The position numbers were made by a program, and so were the translations under genes. Positions 7,881 to 16,332 of a DNA stretch of 45,134 nucleotides are shown piece by piece; position 1 is the stretch's first letter; each line of letters starts with the position of its first letter. The notes beneath the pieces are model-generated. The model ran no database searches. It was not told where the DNA came from and worked only from the letters and a program-made list of their open reading frames with translations. Source of the DNA: TC-15 sp034437275. GTDB taxonomy: Bacteria; Chloroflexota; Anaerolineae; Aggregatilineales; Aggregatilineaceae. Where the stretch lies: NCBI GenBank assembly GCA_034437275.1, contig DAOTUD010000002.1, positions 1 through 45,134 on the forward strand. The letters are read 5' to 3'.

Positions 7881-8336
7881 CTACGGATAATCGGCCCCCA
7901 GGTTCAGGTTGCTGTGGCGGAGTTTAAAGGATAGGTCCATCGCCAGATTACGCATCATCACATAGCCGATGGACGTATCTGAATTGCATAGATCGATGAA
8001 ACTGTCGCGGCTGATCGAATGTAGAATGGTATCTTCCTGGCTGCAACGGACGGTCGCCGACCGTTTCCCTTGATCGAGCAGGGCCATTTCGCCAAACATC
8101 TGCCCGCGCCCCAGGAAAACCTGGGACCGTTCCTGTTCGTGCGGCTTGCGACGGATCAGAATCTCGACCTGGCCCTCACGAATCAGATAGAGTTTGTCGC
8201 CCTCAGCCCCCTGGCGAAAGATGATGTCGGCATCATTGTAATGCTCTTGATGGCTGATATCGATCAGGCGTTGCAACTGGTCATCCGTCAGCCCACTAAA
8301 CAGCCCGACTGCTCGGAGTAAATCTAATAGTGCCAT
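7881..8336 (-). CDS. cyclic nucleotide-binding domain protein without a DNA-binding domain
   Basis: This 151-residue protein is a single cNMP-binding (Crp-like) beta-barrel with the phosphate-binding cassette FGEMALLDQGKRSATV intact (Glu and Arg both present). The C-terminal helix runs to the end with no helix-turn-helix, so it is not a transcription factor by itself and probably signals by protein contact. The frame extends upstream to 8414, but the ATG at 8336 has GGGAG 8 bp before it and starts the domain exactly (MALLDLLRAV). It is divergent from hsp20-lon. Confidence 0.85.
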   Translation of the reverse strand: MALLDLLRAVGLFSGLTDDQLQRLIDISHQEHYNDADIIFRQGAEGDKLYLIREGQVEILIRRKPHEQERSQVFLGRGQMFGEMALLDQGKRSATVRCSQEDTILHSISRDSFIDLCNSDTSIGYVMMRNLAMDLSFKLRHSNLNLGADYP

Positions 8337-8380
8337 GAGCACGGCTCCCGCGCTGACGCGCATATTAACATGCACTAGCA

Positions 8381-8409
8381 AGCATACTACAAGTACGCTG
8401 TCGAGGCAA
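8381..8409 (-). promoter_or_regulatory. possible promoter of the cNMP-binding gene
   Basis: On the minus strand, TTGCCT (8404-8409) and TATGCT (8381-8386) are 17 bp apart. Both boxes match four of six consensus bases. An overlapping alternative (TTGTAG-17-GTTAAT) lies just downstream. Confidence 0.3.
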
Positions 8410-8474
8410 GCCATGTGTCGCCCACCAGCCTGCCGCGATGGTATTCCCGCCCGCCCATTCTACCACATCTCTTA

Positions 8475-8503
8475 TTGAGCCTGGTGCACGGGTGTGGTAT
8501 GAT
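8475..8503 (+). promoter_or_regulatory. promoter of hsp20-lon with extended -10
   Basis: TTGAGC (8475-8480) and TATGAT (8498-8503) are 17 bp apart, and TG at 8495-8496 gives an extended -10. The start site would be near 8510, leaving a leader of about 39 nt. Confidence 0.65.
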
Positions 8504-8507
8504 CTGC

Positions 8508-8551
8508 ACACTCAATGTTTTACTCCCAAGAGTGTCGCCGGAGTACGTATG
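8508..8551 (+). promoter_or_regulatory. candidate RNA thermometer in the hsp20 leader
   Basis: TACTCC (8521-8526) is perfectly complementary to GGAGTA (8540-8545), which contains the Shine-Dalgarno GGAG five bases before the ATG. A second helix, ACACTC (8508-8513) with GAGTGT (8530-8535), would enclose the first strand and cannot form at the same time without a pseudoknot. SD-masking hairpins are established in small heat-shock mRNAs (ROSE, fourU). Here the switch is inferred from pairing only. Confidence 0.45.
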
Positions 8552-8977
8552 ACAGAACACAATAATCCGCACGACAGACCGGACAAGCCCGGCCTGGAGT
8601 CGGAAACACAACAGACAACCCAGCGGTGGGTGATCGTACATCACGCCACCGTGTGGCGACCCCCGACCGACGTCTATGAACTGGACGACACCCTCATTGT
8701 GTTGGTGGAAATCGGGGGGATGCGCGATGGCGATTTCAACGTTACACTTCAGGACCAGCGGCTGATCATCAGCGGCGTCCGCCAGCGGGTGACCAAAGAA
8801 AACTGCGCCTATCACCAACTCGAAATTCCATTTGGTGAATTTCGAACGGAGGTCACCCTGCCCTGGCCCGTGGTGCGCGATGAAGTTACCGCCAATTATC
8901 ATGACGGATTATTACGCATCGAGCTGCCCCATGCACCGGCCAGAAAAGTGCAGCTCGTCGATCTAGATGCCGATTAG
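8549..8977 (+). CDS. hsp20: small heat-shock protein (Hsp20/alpha-crystallin)
   Basis: This is a 142-residue ATP-independent holdase. The alpha-crystallin domain spans about 45-138: TDVYELDDTLIVLVEI, then the LIISGVR strand, the GEFRTEVTLP segment and the A-Y-DGLLRIELP motif. The N-terminal arm is short and polar, and the C-terminal tail has no clear IXI motif. The frame is open to 8438, but the ATG at 8549 with GGAG 5 bp upstream is the natural start and lies downstream of the promoter. lon follows after 9 bp, so a holdase and a protease that removes damaged proteins are made together. The leader can mask its ribosome-binding site. Confidence 0.9.
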   Translation: MTEHNNPHDRPDKPGLESETQQTTQRWVIVHHATVWRPPTDVYELDDTLIVLVEIGGMRDGDFNVTLQDQRLIISGVRQRVTKENCAYHQLEIPFGEFRTEVTLPWPVVRDEVTANYHDGLLRIELPHAPARKVQLVDLDAD

Positions 8978-8986
8978 AGAAAAGCT

Positions 8987-11569
8987 ATGTCAGATTCGGA
9001 AAACAAACGAGACGAGGACGCTCAAGAACAGTCCATCGAAACCACCAAACATGCTGCCGAGGAACGCGAGGTAGGTCTGGCCGACACCGCCGGCGAGCCA
9101 CAAGCCGAACCGGACGCCGACGAAGCCGGCGGCGGTGAAGCCGCGCTCGAACTGCCGGACGAACTGCCGATCCTGCCGCTGCGGGGCCTGGTGGTCTATC
9201 CGCATACCACGATCCCACTCACGGTCGGCCAACCGCGTTCGGTTAAGCTGGTTGATGAAGCCGTGGCCGGGGATCGGTTGATCGGCCTGGTCGCCTCACA
9301 AGACCCTGAACTCGAAACCCCCGGGCCAGATGATATCTACGAATATGGCACGCTGGCCCAGATTCACCGGCTGTTCCGGGCACCAGACGGCACCATCCGT
9401 CTGCTGGTGCAGGGCATGGCGCGCATCCGCGTGGAAGAATACACCGCCACCGAGCCGTACCTCCATGCCCGCGTCAGCGATGCGCCGGAAACGGTCGAAG
9501 AAGACATCGAAGTGGAAGCCCTCATGCGGAATGTCGTCGAGCAGTTCGGGCGTATGGCCGACCTGGTCCCCAGCATTCCAAATGAGTTAATCAACGCCGC
9601 CCTCAACGTCAACGAGCCGCTTAACCTGGTTTATGCGCTGGCGACGTACATTCGGATCGACCTGGAAGACCAGCAGCGGTTGCTGGAGATTGACTCCACG
9701 CTGGAAAAACTCCGCACGCTGATGTCGATCCTGACCAAAGAGCTTGAAGTGCTGGAGCTAGGCCACAAAATTCAAAGCGAAGCCCAATCGGAGATGGAGA
9801 AGATGCAGCGCGAGTTCTTCCTGCGCGAGCAGCTCAAAGCCATCCAACGCGAACTGGGCGAGGGCGACGAACAGACCGTCGAAGTCGAGGAATTCCGGCG
9901 TAAGATCGATGACACCGACATGCCGGAAGAAGCGGAACGCGAAGCACGCCGCGAGTTGGAACGGTTGTCCAGGCTGCCAACGGCAGCGGCAGAGTACGGC
10001 GTGATCCGCACTTACCTGGACTGGATGGTCAATCTGCCCTGGGACATCCGCACCGATGACAACCTGGATATCCCCCACGCCCGCCAGGTGCTCGATGAGG
10101 ACCATTACGGGCTGAAGGACATCAAAGAGCGCATTCTAGAATATCTGGCGGTGCGCAAACTGCGCCAGGAACGCGCCGAGGAACTCGAATCCGAGCCAGA
10201 TAGCCCAGCGGATCTGGTCCGGCGCGAGCGCAAGGGGGCGATCCTGTGTTTTGTCGGCCCGCCCGGCGTGGGCAAAACCTCGCTGGGCGCGTCCATCGCC
10301 CGCGCGATGGGGCGGCGCTTTACGCGGATGTCGTTGGGCGGCGTCCGGGACGAAGCCGAAATTCGCGGCTTCCGCCGGACGTATATCGGGGCCATGCCTG
10401 GGCGCATCATCCAGACGCTGCGCCGGGTCGAGAGCCGCAACCCGGTGATCATGCTGGATGAGGTCGACAAGCTTGGCCGTGACTTCCGGGGCGACCCGGC
10501 GTCGGCGCTGCTGGAAGTGCTGGACCCGGAGCAAAACTTTGAATTCCGCGACCACTATCTGGATGTCCCGTTCGATTTGTCGGAGGTGATGTTCATCACC
10601 ACCGCCAACACCCTCGAAACCATTCCCGGTCCGCTACGCGACCGGATGGAGATCATCCAACTGAGCGGATACACGGAACACGAAAAGGTCCAGATCGCGC
10701 TGCAATACCTGATTCCCCGCCAGATCCGTGATAACGGTCTGCACCCGGACGAGTTGTCCTTCACGAACGAAGCGGTGTTGAAGATCGTAAGGGATTACAC
10801 TCGTGAGGCGGGCGTCCGCAACCTGGAACGCGAAATTGGCCGTGTCGCCCGCAAGATCGTAACCCGTATCGCCGAAGGCATCGATGGCGCGAATGAAGTA
10901 TACGAAGACGATATTGTCGCCCTGTTGGACCACCCCCGTTTTGGCTATCGCAACGAGATCGAAGAGCGCATCGCCGATACCCCGGGGGTTGCCATCGGCC
11001 TGTCGGTCACGCCATACGGCGGCGAAGTGTTGTTCGTCGAAGCCGCACAGATGCCCGGTAGTAAGGGCTTCCAGTACACCGGCCAACTTGGCCAGGTGAT
11101 GCAGGAAAGTGCGCGGACCGCGTTCAGCTACGTGCGCTCGAAGGCGGTCGAATTTAACCTGCTTGACGATTACTTCGAACAACGGGATATTCACTTGCAT
11201 GTCCCGGCAGGGGCCGTCCCCAAAGATGGCCCGTCAGCGGGTGTGACGATGGCCACAGCGCTGGCGTCCCTGTTTACCGGACGCCCGGTGTGCAGCCATG
11301 TCGCGATGACCGGCGAGATCACGCTGCGCGGGCAGGTGCTGCCGGTTGGCGGCATCAAGGACAAGGTGTTGGCGGCTCACCGTGCTGGCCTGGAGACGGT
11401 GATCCTGCCGCGCCGTAACGAGCATGACGTCGATGACGTTCCCGAAGACGTACGGAAATCGCTGAGGTTTGTCTTTGCCGAAGAAGTGGATGACGTGTTG
11501 GAGGCTGCCTTAACGCCTGCCACGTCACCCGAACCGGACGAAGAAGCGACCAGCGAGACATTAGCGTAG
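8987..11569 (+). CDS. lon: ATP-dependent Lon protease
   Basis: Lon degrades misfolded and regulatory proteins in the cytoplasm as a hexamer. In this 860-residue protein, the substrate-binding N domain starts at about residue 55 (LPILPLRGLVVYP). The AAA+ module has Walker A GPPGVGKT (424-431) and Walker B with D491 and E492. The protease domain has the Ser-Lys dyad S750 (in DGPSAG) and K793. An unusual N-terminal stretch of about 50 residues is acidic and low in complexity (rich in Glu, Asp, Ala), and the last 20 residues are also acidic. Such tails are not part of the core enzyme. It follows hsp20 by 9 bp and precedes the receiver gene by 27 bp. Confidence 0.97.
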   Translation: MSDSENKRDEDAQEQSIETTKHAAEEREVGLADTAGEPQAEPDADEAGGGEAALELPDELPILPLRGLVVYPHTTIPLTVGQPRSVKLVDEAVAGDRLIGLVASQDPELETPGPDDIYEYGTLAQIHRLFRAPDGTIRLLVQGMARIRVEEYTATEPYLHARVSDAPETVEEDIEVEALMRNVVEQFGRMADLVPSIPNELINAALNVNEPLNLVYALATYIRIDLEDQQRLLEIDSTLEKLRTLMSILTKELEVLELGHKIQSEAQSEMEKMQREFFLREQLKAIQRELGEGDEQTVEVEEFRRKIDDTDMPEEAEREARRELERLSRLPTAAAEYGVIRTYLDWMVNLPWDIRTDDNLDIPHARQVLDEDHYGLKDIKERILEYLAVRKLRQERAEELESEPDSPADLVRRERKGAILCFVGPPGVGKTSLGASIARAMGRRFTRMSLGGVRDEAEIRGFRRTYIGAMPGRIIQTLRRVESRNPVIMLDEVDKLGRDFRGDPASALLEVLDPEQNFEFRDHYLDVPFDLSEVMFITTANTLETIPGPLRDRMEIIQLSGYTEHEKVQIALQYLIPRQIRDNGLHPDELSFTNEAVLKIVRDYTREAGVRNLEREIGRVARKIVTRIAEGIDGANEVYEDDIVALLDHPRFGYRNEIEERIADTPGVAIGLSVTPYGGEVLFVEAAQMPGSKGFQYTGQLGQVMQESARTAFSYVRSKAVEFNLLDDYFEQRDIHLHVPAGAVPKDGPSAGVTMATALASLFTGRPVCSHVAMTGEITLRGQVLPVGGIKDKVLAAHRAGLETVILPRRNEHDVDDVPEDVRKSLRFVFAEEVDDVLEAALTPATSPEPDEEATSETLA

Positions 11570-11596
11570 GCTTAGCATATTTGAAGGAAGGCTGCT

Positions 11597-11950
11597 TTGC
11601 CCAGAATTTTAATTGTGGATGATGACCGTACCACCGTAAAGCTGTTGCAAACCCTGTTGGAGATGGATGGCTTTGAAGTTTTGGTTGCGGCTCGTGGTCA
11701 AACAGCACTCGAAATGGCTCATGACAAAAGCCCCGACTTATTTCTGATCGACTTTCATCTGGCGGATATGGATGGCGCCGACCTGGTCACGCATTTACGC
11801 GCCACCCCGGTTTTTGCCGATACGCCGATTGTCGTGGTTTCGGGGATGGATGTGGAAGACCAGTCGCTCTATGCTGGGGCTGACAAATTCCTGGTGAAGC
11901 CTTTCGAGCCAAACACATTAGCAGATCTTTTTCATGATCTGATTGGGTAA
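11597..11950 (+). CDS. single-domain response regulator (receiver only)
   Basis: This 117-residue protein is a CheY-like receiver with no output domain. It has the acidic pocket D8-D9-D10, phosphorylation site D52, switch residue S82 and conserved K101 followed by proline. It should relay or buffer a phosphoryl signal through protein contacts. The start is TTG at 11597, supported by AAGGAAG six bases upstream. No ATG of suitable position exists. No histidine kinase is in the window. It lies between lon and the PHP-AlbA_2 gene, all on the same strand. Confidence 0.9.
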   Translation: MPRILIVDDDRTTVKLLQTLLEMDGFEVLVAARGQTALEMAHDKSPDLFLIDFHLADMDGADLVTHLRATPVFADTPIVVVSGMDVEDQSLYAGADKFLVKPFEPNTLADLFHDLIG

Positions 11951-12003
11951 GGCAGCCTCCTCGTCGTTACGTTGTATATTTAACAGACAGAGAGAGAGGC
12001 TTC

Positions 12004-13731
12004 GTGGCAGCAAAATCACGACGTTCGAAGATGCATTGGTACCGCATGGACTTGCATCTGCATACACCTGCATCCAGTGATTACCAGGATTCAGGGGTGG
12101 ACTATTTGGACATTCTGCGCCATGCGGAAATGCGTGGGCTGGATATTATCGCTTTCACCGATCACAATACGATCGGCGGTTACCGGACCATGCTAGAGGA
12201 AATCGAGCAGCTCGAATATCTGGAAGAGCTGAAACGCATTCAACCCGACGAAAAACGGGTATTGGACGAATACCGGCGCTTGTTCAAAAAAGTGCTGGTC
12301 TTACCGGGCTTTGAATTTACGGCGACGTTTGGCTTTCACATTCTCGGCATTTTCTCGCCAGCCACGTCCGTGCGCCAGCTTGAGCACATCTTGCTGAGCC
12401 TGAACATCCCCTCGACGGCACTCGACGAAGGCTCGTCGAACGTGGGGGCTTCGTCGGACGTGTTGGCCGCCTACAAGGTCATCAACGAAGCCGACGGCAT
12501 TGCAATCGCAGCTCATGCCAATTCGAATCATGGCGTGGCGATGCGGGGCTTTGACTTTGGCGGGCAGACGAAAATCGCCTACACGCAGGACCCCAACCTC
12601 CACGCGCTGGAAGTGACAGATTTGGACCGCAAAGGACGCCGCAGCACAGCGCGCTTCTTCGACGGCACCAAGCCCGAATATCCGCGCCGGATGCGCTGCA
12701 TCCAGGGGTCAGACGCCCACCGCCTGAACACCGATCCCCGCAACAACAAGAACCTCGGCATCGGCGAGCGCATCACTGAGGTGCAGCTCCCCAACCCGTC
12801 CTTCGAGGAACTGCTCAAGGTATTCCAGAGCAACGACTTCGCCCGCACGCGCCCTTATCGGCCCAGCCATGCTCCCTACGACCATGTGCAATCCGCCCGC
12901 GAAGAAGGGGCCAGCATCGTGCAGACCTTCCACGAAGGCATGACGCGCCGGGGCGGGCGTTTGTATGCCATTATCGCGGACGTGTGCGCCCTGGCCAACA
13001 CCAACGGCGGCACGATCTACGTGGGGGCCAGCGCCAAACCGAAGGAAAAACCGGTCGGCATCCAAAACGTCACCGACGCGATCAAAACCCTGCACCAGGA
13101 GATCGAGCACAAGATCACGCCCCCGCTGGACATCGACATCGACGTGCAGGAAACACACGGTAAACCGGTGATTCGCATCCAGGTTCCGCGCGGCGAGGAT
13201 CCGCCGTATGCAATCGACGACAACAAAATTTACGTGCGCGACGAGGCCGAAACCAACCTGGCCGTGCGTGATGAAATTGTACAGTTGACTGCGCAAAACC
13301 TGGGTATTGCCAAAAAGGAAGAGGAAGAAAAGAAGCAGCCGCCCGAGGAGGAACCCGCGCCGACGAAAGGTAAAAAGATCGAAACGCCACGCACAGGCGT
13401 TGAGATCATCGGCACCGAGCAGCGCAAAGGCGTGAAGTACCACGTCATGCGCGATCTGCGCAACGGGAACGTGGTCAAGAATGTGACGCGCAAATCTGCG
13501 CGGCGCTTGTGGCACTACGCCATCACCGAGAAAGAATCCAACCCCGTCAACTCGAACAAGGTGGAATGGCGCGGCGATATCGGCCTGTGGAAAAGCTACA
13601 AGCGGGCCGGCAGCGTGCGCTATGACCTGGTCCAGCGCGAAAATGGGACGATGCGCGTATACTATGGCGTCACCTATGACGGGATGCATGGTCCCTGGCA
13701 GCAGTTCGTGGAGGAAAACGGGGACGACTAA
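12004..13731 (+). CDS. PHP-domain phosphoesterase fused to an AlbA_2 (Schlafen-like) domain
   Basis: This 575-residue protein has three parts. Residues about 12-290 are a PHP metallo-phosphoesterase with every metal motif present: H18-x-H20, D53-H54, E104, H112, H171, H176 and D237-x-H239. Residues about 297-420 match the AlbA_2 putative DNA-binding domain (ALANTNGGTIYVGAS, PPLDIDIDV, VPRGEDPPYA, IYVRDEAETN). After a charged Lys/Glu/Pro linker (about 436-460), residues about 465-570 form a domain I do not recognise, with many aromatic residues. The start is GTG at 12004 with a GAGAGAGG upstream. A terminator follows at 13748. The combination suggests a nucleic-acid-associated hydrolase. The substrate is unknown. 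Confidence 0.85.
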   Translation: MAAKSRRSKMHWYRMDLHLHTPASSDYQDSGVDYLDILRHAEMRGLDIIAFTDHNTIGGYRTMLEEIEQLEYLEELKRIQPDEKRVLDEYRRLFKKVLVLPGFEFTATFGFHILGIFSPATSVRQLEHILLSLNIPSTALDEGSSNVGASSDVLAAYKVINEADGIAIAAHANSNHGVAMRGFDFGGQTKIAYTQDPNLHALEVTDLDRKGRRSTARFFDGTKPEYPRRMRCIQGSDAHRLNTDPRNNKNLGIGERITEVQLPNPSFEELLKVFQSNDFARTRPYRPSHAPYDHVQSAREEGASIVQTFHEGMTRRGGRLYAIIADVCALANTNGGTIYVGASAKPKEKPVGIQNVTDAIKTLHQEIEHKITPPLDIDIDVQETHGKPVIRIQVPRGEDPPYAIDDNKIYVRDEAETNLAVRDEIVQLTAQNLGIAKKEEEEKKQPPEEEPAPTKGKKIETPRTGVEIIGTEQRKGVKYHVMRDLRNGNVVKNVTRKSARRLWHYAITEKESNPVNSNKVEWRGDIGLWKSYKRAGSVRYDLVQRENGTMRVYYGVTYDGMHGPWQQFVEENGDD

Positions 13732-13747
13732 GCATCAAATGCCCCTG

Positions 13748-13781
13748 CCGGGCAGGGAGCATTCTCTGCCCGGTGATTTTT
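13748..13781 (+). terminator. intrinsic terminator after the PHP-AlbA_2 gene
   Basis: An 11-bp stem (13748-13758 with 13663+100 offset, that is 13763-13773, one G-U pair) with a GCAT loop is followed by TGATTTTT. It ends just before the ribosome-binding site of the next gene. Confidence 0.75.
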
Positions 13782-13798
13782 GAGGGTAGGAGGCGGTT

Positions 13799-15784
13799 GT
13801 GAACCCGAGCGCTGCGCCGCTGCGTCGCTGGGAAGTTGTGGGCCTGCTGATCATTGTGCTGGCCGCTGTTGCGCTGCGCATGGGCGCGCCAGGCATCAGC
13901 GAGTTCAAGCGCGACGAAGCGAATCTCTCGCAGAAAGCGCTGGATCTGGCGCGGGGACGCGATCTGCCCTGGCGGGGGATCGACTCCTCGGTCGGGGTGC
14001 CCAATCCACCGATTAACGTGTACCTGTTCGCCCTACCCTATGCCATCGACGACACGCCGCTGCTGGCGACACTGTTTGTCGGCACGCTGAACGTGCTGGC
14101 CGTCGGGCTGACATGGGGCATGGCACACCGCTACTATGGCCCGCAGGCGGCGCTGGTCGCCGGGCTGCTGTATGCGGCCAGCCCCTGGGGTGTGCTGTAT
14201 TCGCGCAAAATCTGGGCGCAGAACCTGCTGCCCCCCTTCATCGCGGCGACGGTCTTCACCGGGCTGCTGGGCTATGGCGAGGGCAAACGCTGGGTGCGTG
14301 TGCTGCATTGGCCGCTGCTGGCACTCACCGTGCAGATTCACTACGGCGCGTTCACGCTGCTGCCGCTGAGCCTGGCGATAGCCGTGCTGTGGTGGCGGCG
14401 GTCCTTCTGGCGCGCGACGATCCTGGGGATCGGGTTGGCCGTGCTGACCGTCGCGCCGCTGCTGGTTGGTGTGCTCCAGCATGACCTGCTGCGCGCCGAC
14501 ACGGTGCATACCGCACTCGACACGAACGGCGATCACCGGCGCGTGATCGACAGCACAGCGCTGGAGTATGCCTGGTTCACGGTCGCGGGCCAGGACATCC
14601 ACTCGCTGGCTGGGCCGGAACAGTTCCGCAACTACTTGGACACGGTGCCAGACGTATATCCCCTCTTTCATGTGATTCCACTGGGCGCGGTGCTGGCCGC
14701 CGGATGGCTGGCGTGGCGTACCCTGCACTCGCAGCGGCTCCGCCATACGCCCGACGGCATCCTCGTGCTGTGGCTGCTGCTGCCGGTGCTCGTTTTTACG
14801 TGGCAGTGGACCGAGGTCGCTCCGCATTACATGATCCCGCTGATGCCCGCCGCCTACATCGCGTGGGGAGCCGGAGCTGCGCGGATGTGGCGCGCCGCCA
14901 GCCCACTCATCGCTAACGCGCGTGTGCGCCGGGGTGTGGCCGTCGCCAGGGGAGCCGGGCTGTTGGTCGTCGTGGGGTTGCAGGCTTATCTGCTGGTGTG
15001 CCTGCTGGACTTTGTCGACACGCACGACACGCCGGGCGGATTCGGCACGCCGCTGCACCGGCTGCTAGCTGTACGGGACGCCGTGCTCGACCAATCCCCG
15101 GCGCGTGTGCTGGTCATCAGCCACGCCAACCGCGCCCCGGAAGCCCAGGAGCCAGCGGTGTGGAGCGTGCTGCTCGACCCGGTGCCGGATGTGGGCTTCG
15201 TGAACGGCACGCAAACCGCCGTTGTACCTGCCGGGGATACGCTGGCGCTGATCGCCTACCGCCCCAATCCGGATGGTGCGGACGAGCCGGGTCTGCCGGA
15301 GTACAAACTGTGTGTGGAGCCGGGCTGTCTGGATGGTGCGGGGCAGGTGTTCGGCCTGCGCGGCACAGGGCATTATGTGGTACGCCCAATTACGCCCGGC
15401 GCGTGGAGCCAGCACATCACGCCTGTCGAGCCGGTGCACTTCAGCAACGGTGCAGCGCTGACCGGCTACGCCCTGCGCAATGATGCGGTGCTGCTGCGCT
15501 GGCAATTGCAACGGCTGGCCGCGCCCCGCGATTACCAGGTGTCCGTCAAAGTCTTCGCCGAGGACGGATTCGCGCAGCTTGACCGCGCCGGCTGGCCGGG
15601 GCGTTACTGGCGTGATGACGATATGCTGTACTTGTGGTTTGAGATGGCGCTGCCGGATGAACCGCACACCCTCGACGTGGGCATGTATACGCTGGACGGG
15701 GATCGACCCGGCGATGTGATCGAGGTGGTGGACGAAAACGGCGCGTATGTCGCCCAGCGAGCGAAGATCGCGCTGGTACAGTAA
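13799..15784 (+). CDS. membrane glycosyltransferase, GT39/ArnT-like
   Basis: This 661-residue integral membrane protein has about ten to eleven hydrophobic helices in residues 10-410 and a soluble C-terminal region (about 420-661) rich in beta segments. The first extracytoplasmic loop carries FKRDEANLSQKAL, with the acidic pair and the position expected for the catalytic loop of PMT/ArnT-type transferases, which use polyprenyl-phosphate sugars. The acceptor is unknown. The start is GTG at 13799 with TAGGAGG 5 bp upstream. It runs convergently into the minus-strand peptidase gene, with 8 bp between the stops. Confidence 0.78.
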   Translation: MNPSAAPLRRWEVVGLLIIVLAAVALRMGAPGISEFKRDEANLSQKALDLARGRDLPWRGIDSSVGVPNPPINVYLFALPYAIDDTPLLATLFVGTLNVLAVGLTWGMAHRYYGPQAALVAGLLYAASPWGVLYSRKIWAQNLLPPFIAATVFTGLLGYGEGKRWVRVLHWPLLALTVQIHYGAFTLLPLSLAIAVLWWRRSFWRATILGIGLAVLTVAPLLVGVLQHDLLRADTVHTALDTNGDHRRVIDSTALEYAWFTVAGQDIHSLAGPEQFRNYLDTVPDVYPLFHVIPLGAVLAAGWLAWRTLHSQRLRHTPDGILVLWLLLPVLVFTWQWTEVAPHYMIPLMPAAYIAWGAGAARMWRAASPLIANARVRRGVAVARGAGLLVVVGLQAYLLVCLLDFVDTHDTPGGFGTPLHRLLAVRDAVLDQSPARVLVISHANRAPEAQEPAVWSVLLDPVPDVGFVNGTQTAVVPAGDTLALIAYRPNPDGADEPGLPEYKLCVEPGCLDGAGQVFGLRGTGHYVVRPITPGAWSQHITPVEPVHFSNGAALTGYALRNDAVLLRWQLQRLAAPRDYQVSVKVFAEDGFAQLDRAGWPGRYWRDDDMLYLWFEMALPDEPHTLDVGMYTLDGDRPGDVIEVVDENGAYVAQRAKIALVQ

Positions 15785-15792
15785 AACCCAGG

Positions 15793-16332
15793 CTACAGCG
15801 TCTCGATCATGATCCGGCCCATGTTCCGCCACCAGCGCATAAACTCCTGGCGGCTGTAGCTGGCAGGTGCGTGATGTCGGGCCGAGTCGACAAACCAGTA
15901 TTCGGCCTGCTCCGCATCCCAGCCGGTCAACGCCGCAACATGGGACCAGCCCGCCCATCGCCAGCCACGCCGCCGCAGCGGTTCCCCGAAGATCGGCATC
16001 GCCACACGCCCCTCCGCCAACGCCCGAAGCAAGTGCTGCTCATTGGCCCACAGCCGCCAGCGGGCCGGGATGTTGTGCGCGCGCAGCAGGTCCACGATCC
16101 CCCAGGGGAAGGTCGCCCAACCGGGGATACGCCGCACGATCACCGGTGGAAAACCACGCTGCCAGCGGGGCCGGTTCATGGTCTGCGCAATATCGGCGGG
16201 GACAGGCTGTGACGTGCCGTACCAGTAGTGGATCACCAGCACGACGACGTGCGGGCCGCAGTCGTTGGTTTGCCCCTGGTGGCGGTGATAGTCCACCAGG
16301 ACCTGCCCGTGACGTTCCGGTAGCCAGATCAT
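15793..16332 (-). CDS. C39-like (papain-fold) cysteine peptidase domain protein
   Basis: This 179-residue protein has the papain-like layout of the peptidase C39-like family: Q21-T-N-D-C25-G-P with the nucleophile cysteine, H131 in GWSHVAALTG and D149 in FVDSARH. It has no export signal of its own. The open frame continues upstream to 17103, but that part overlaps the lipoprotein gene in another frame and is not protein-like. The ATG at 16332 overlaps the lipoprotein stop by 4 bp (ATGA), showing translational coupling. The target is unknown. Confidence 0.78.
   Translation of the reverse strand: MIWLPERHGQVLVDYHRHQGQTNDCGPHVVVLVIHYWYGTSQPVPADIAQTMNRPRWQRGFPPVIVRRIPGWATFPWGIVDLLRAHNIPARWRLWANEQHLLRALAEGRVAMPIFGEPLRRRGWRWAGWSHVAALTGWDAEQAEYWFVDSARHHAPASYSRQEFMRWWRNMGRIMIETL

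Noticed and set aside
8508..8535. CIRCE (HrcA operator) before hsp20
   Set aside because: The repeat is ACACTC-N16-GAGTGT, not TTAGCACTC-N9-GAGTGCTAA. The spacing and arms do not match.
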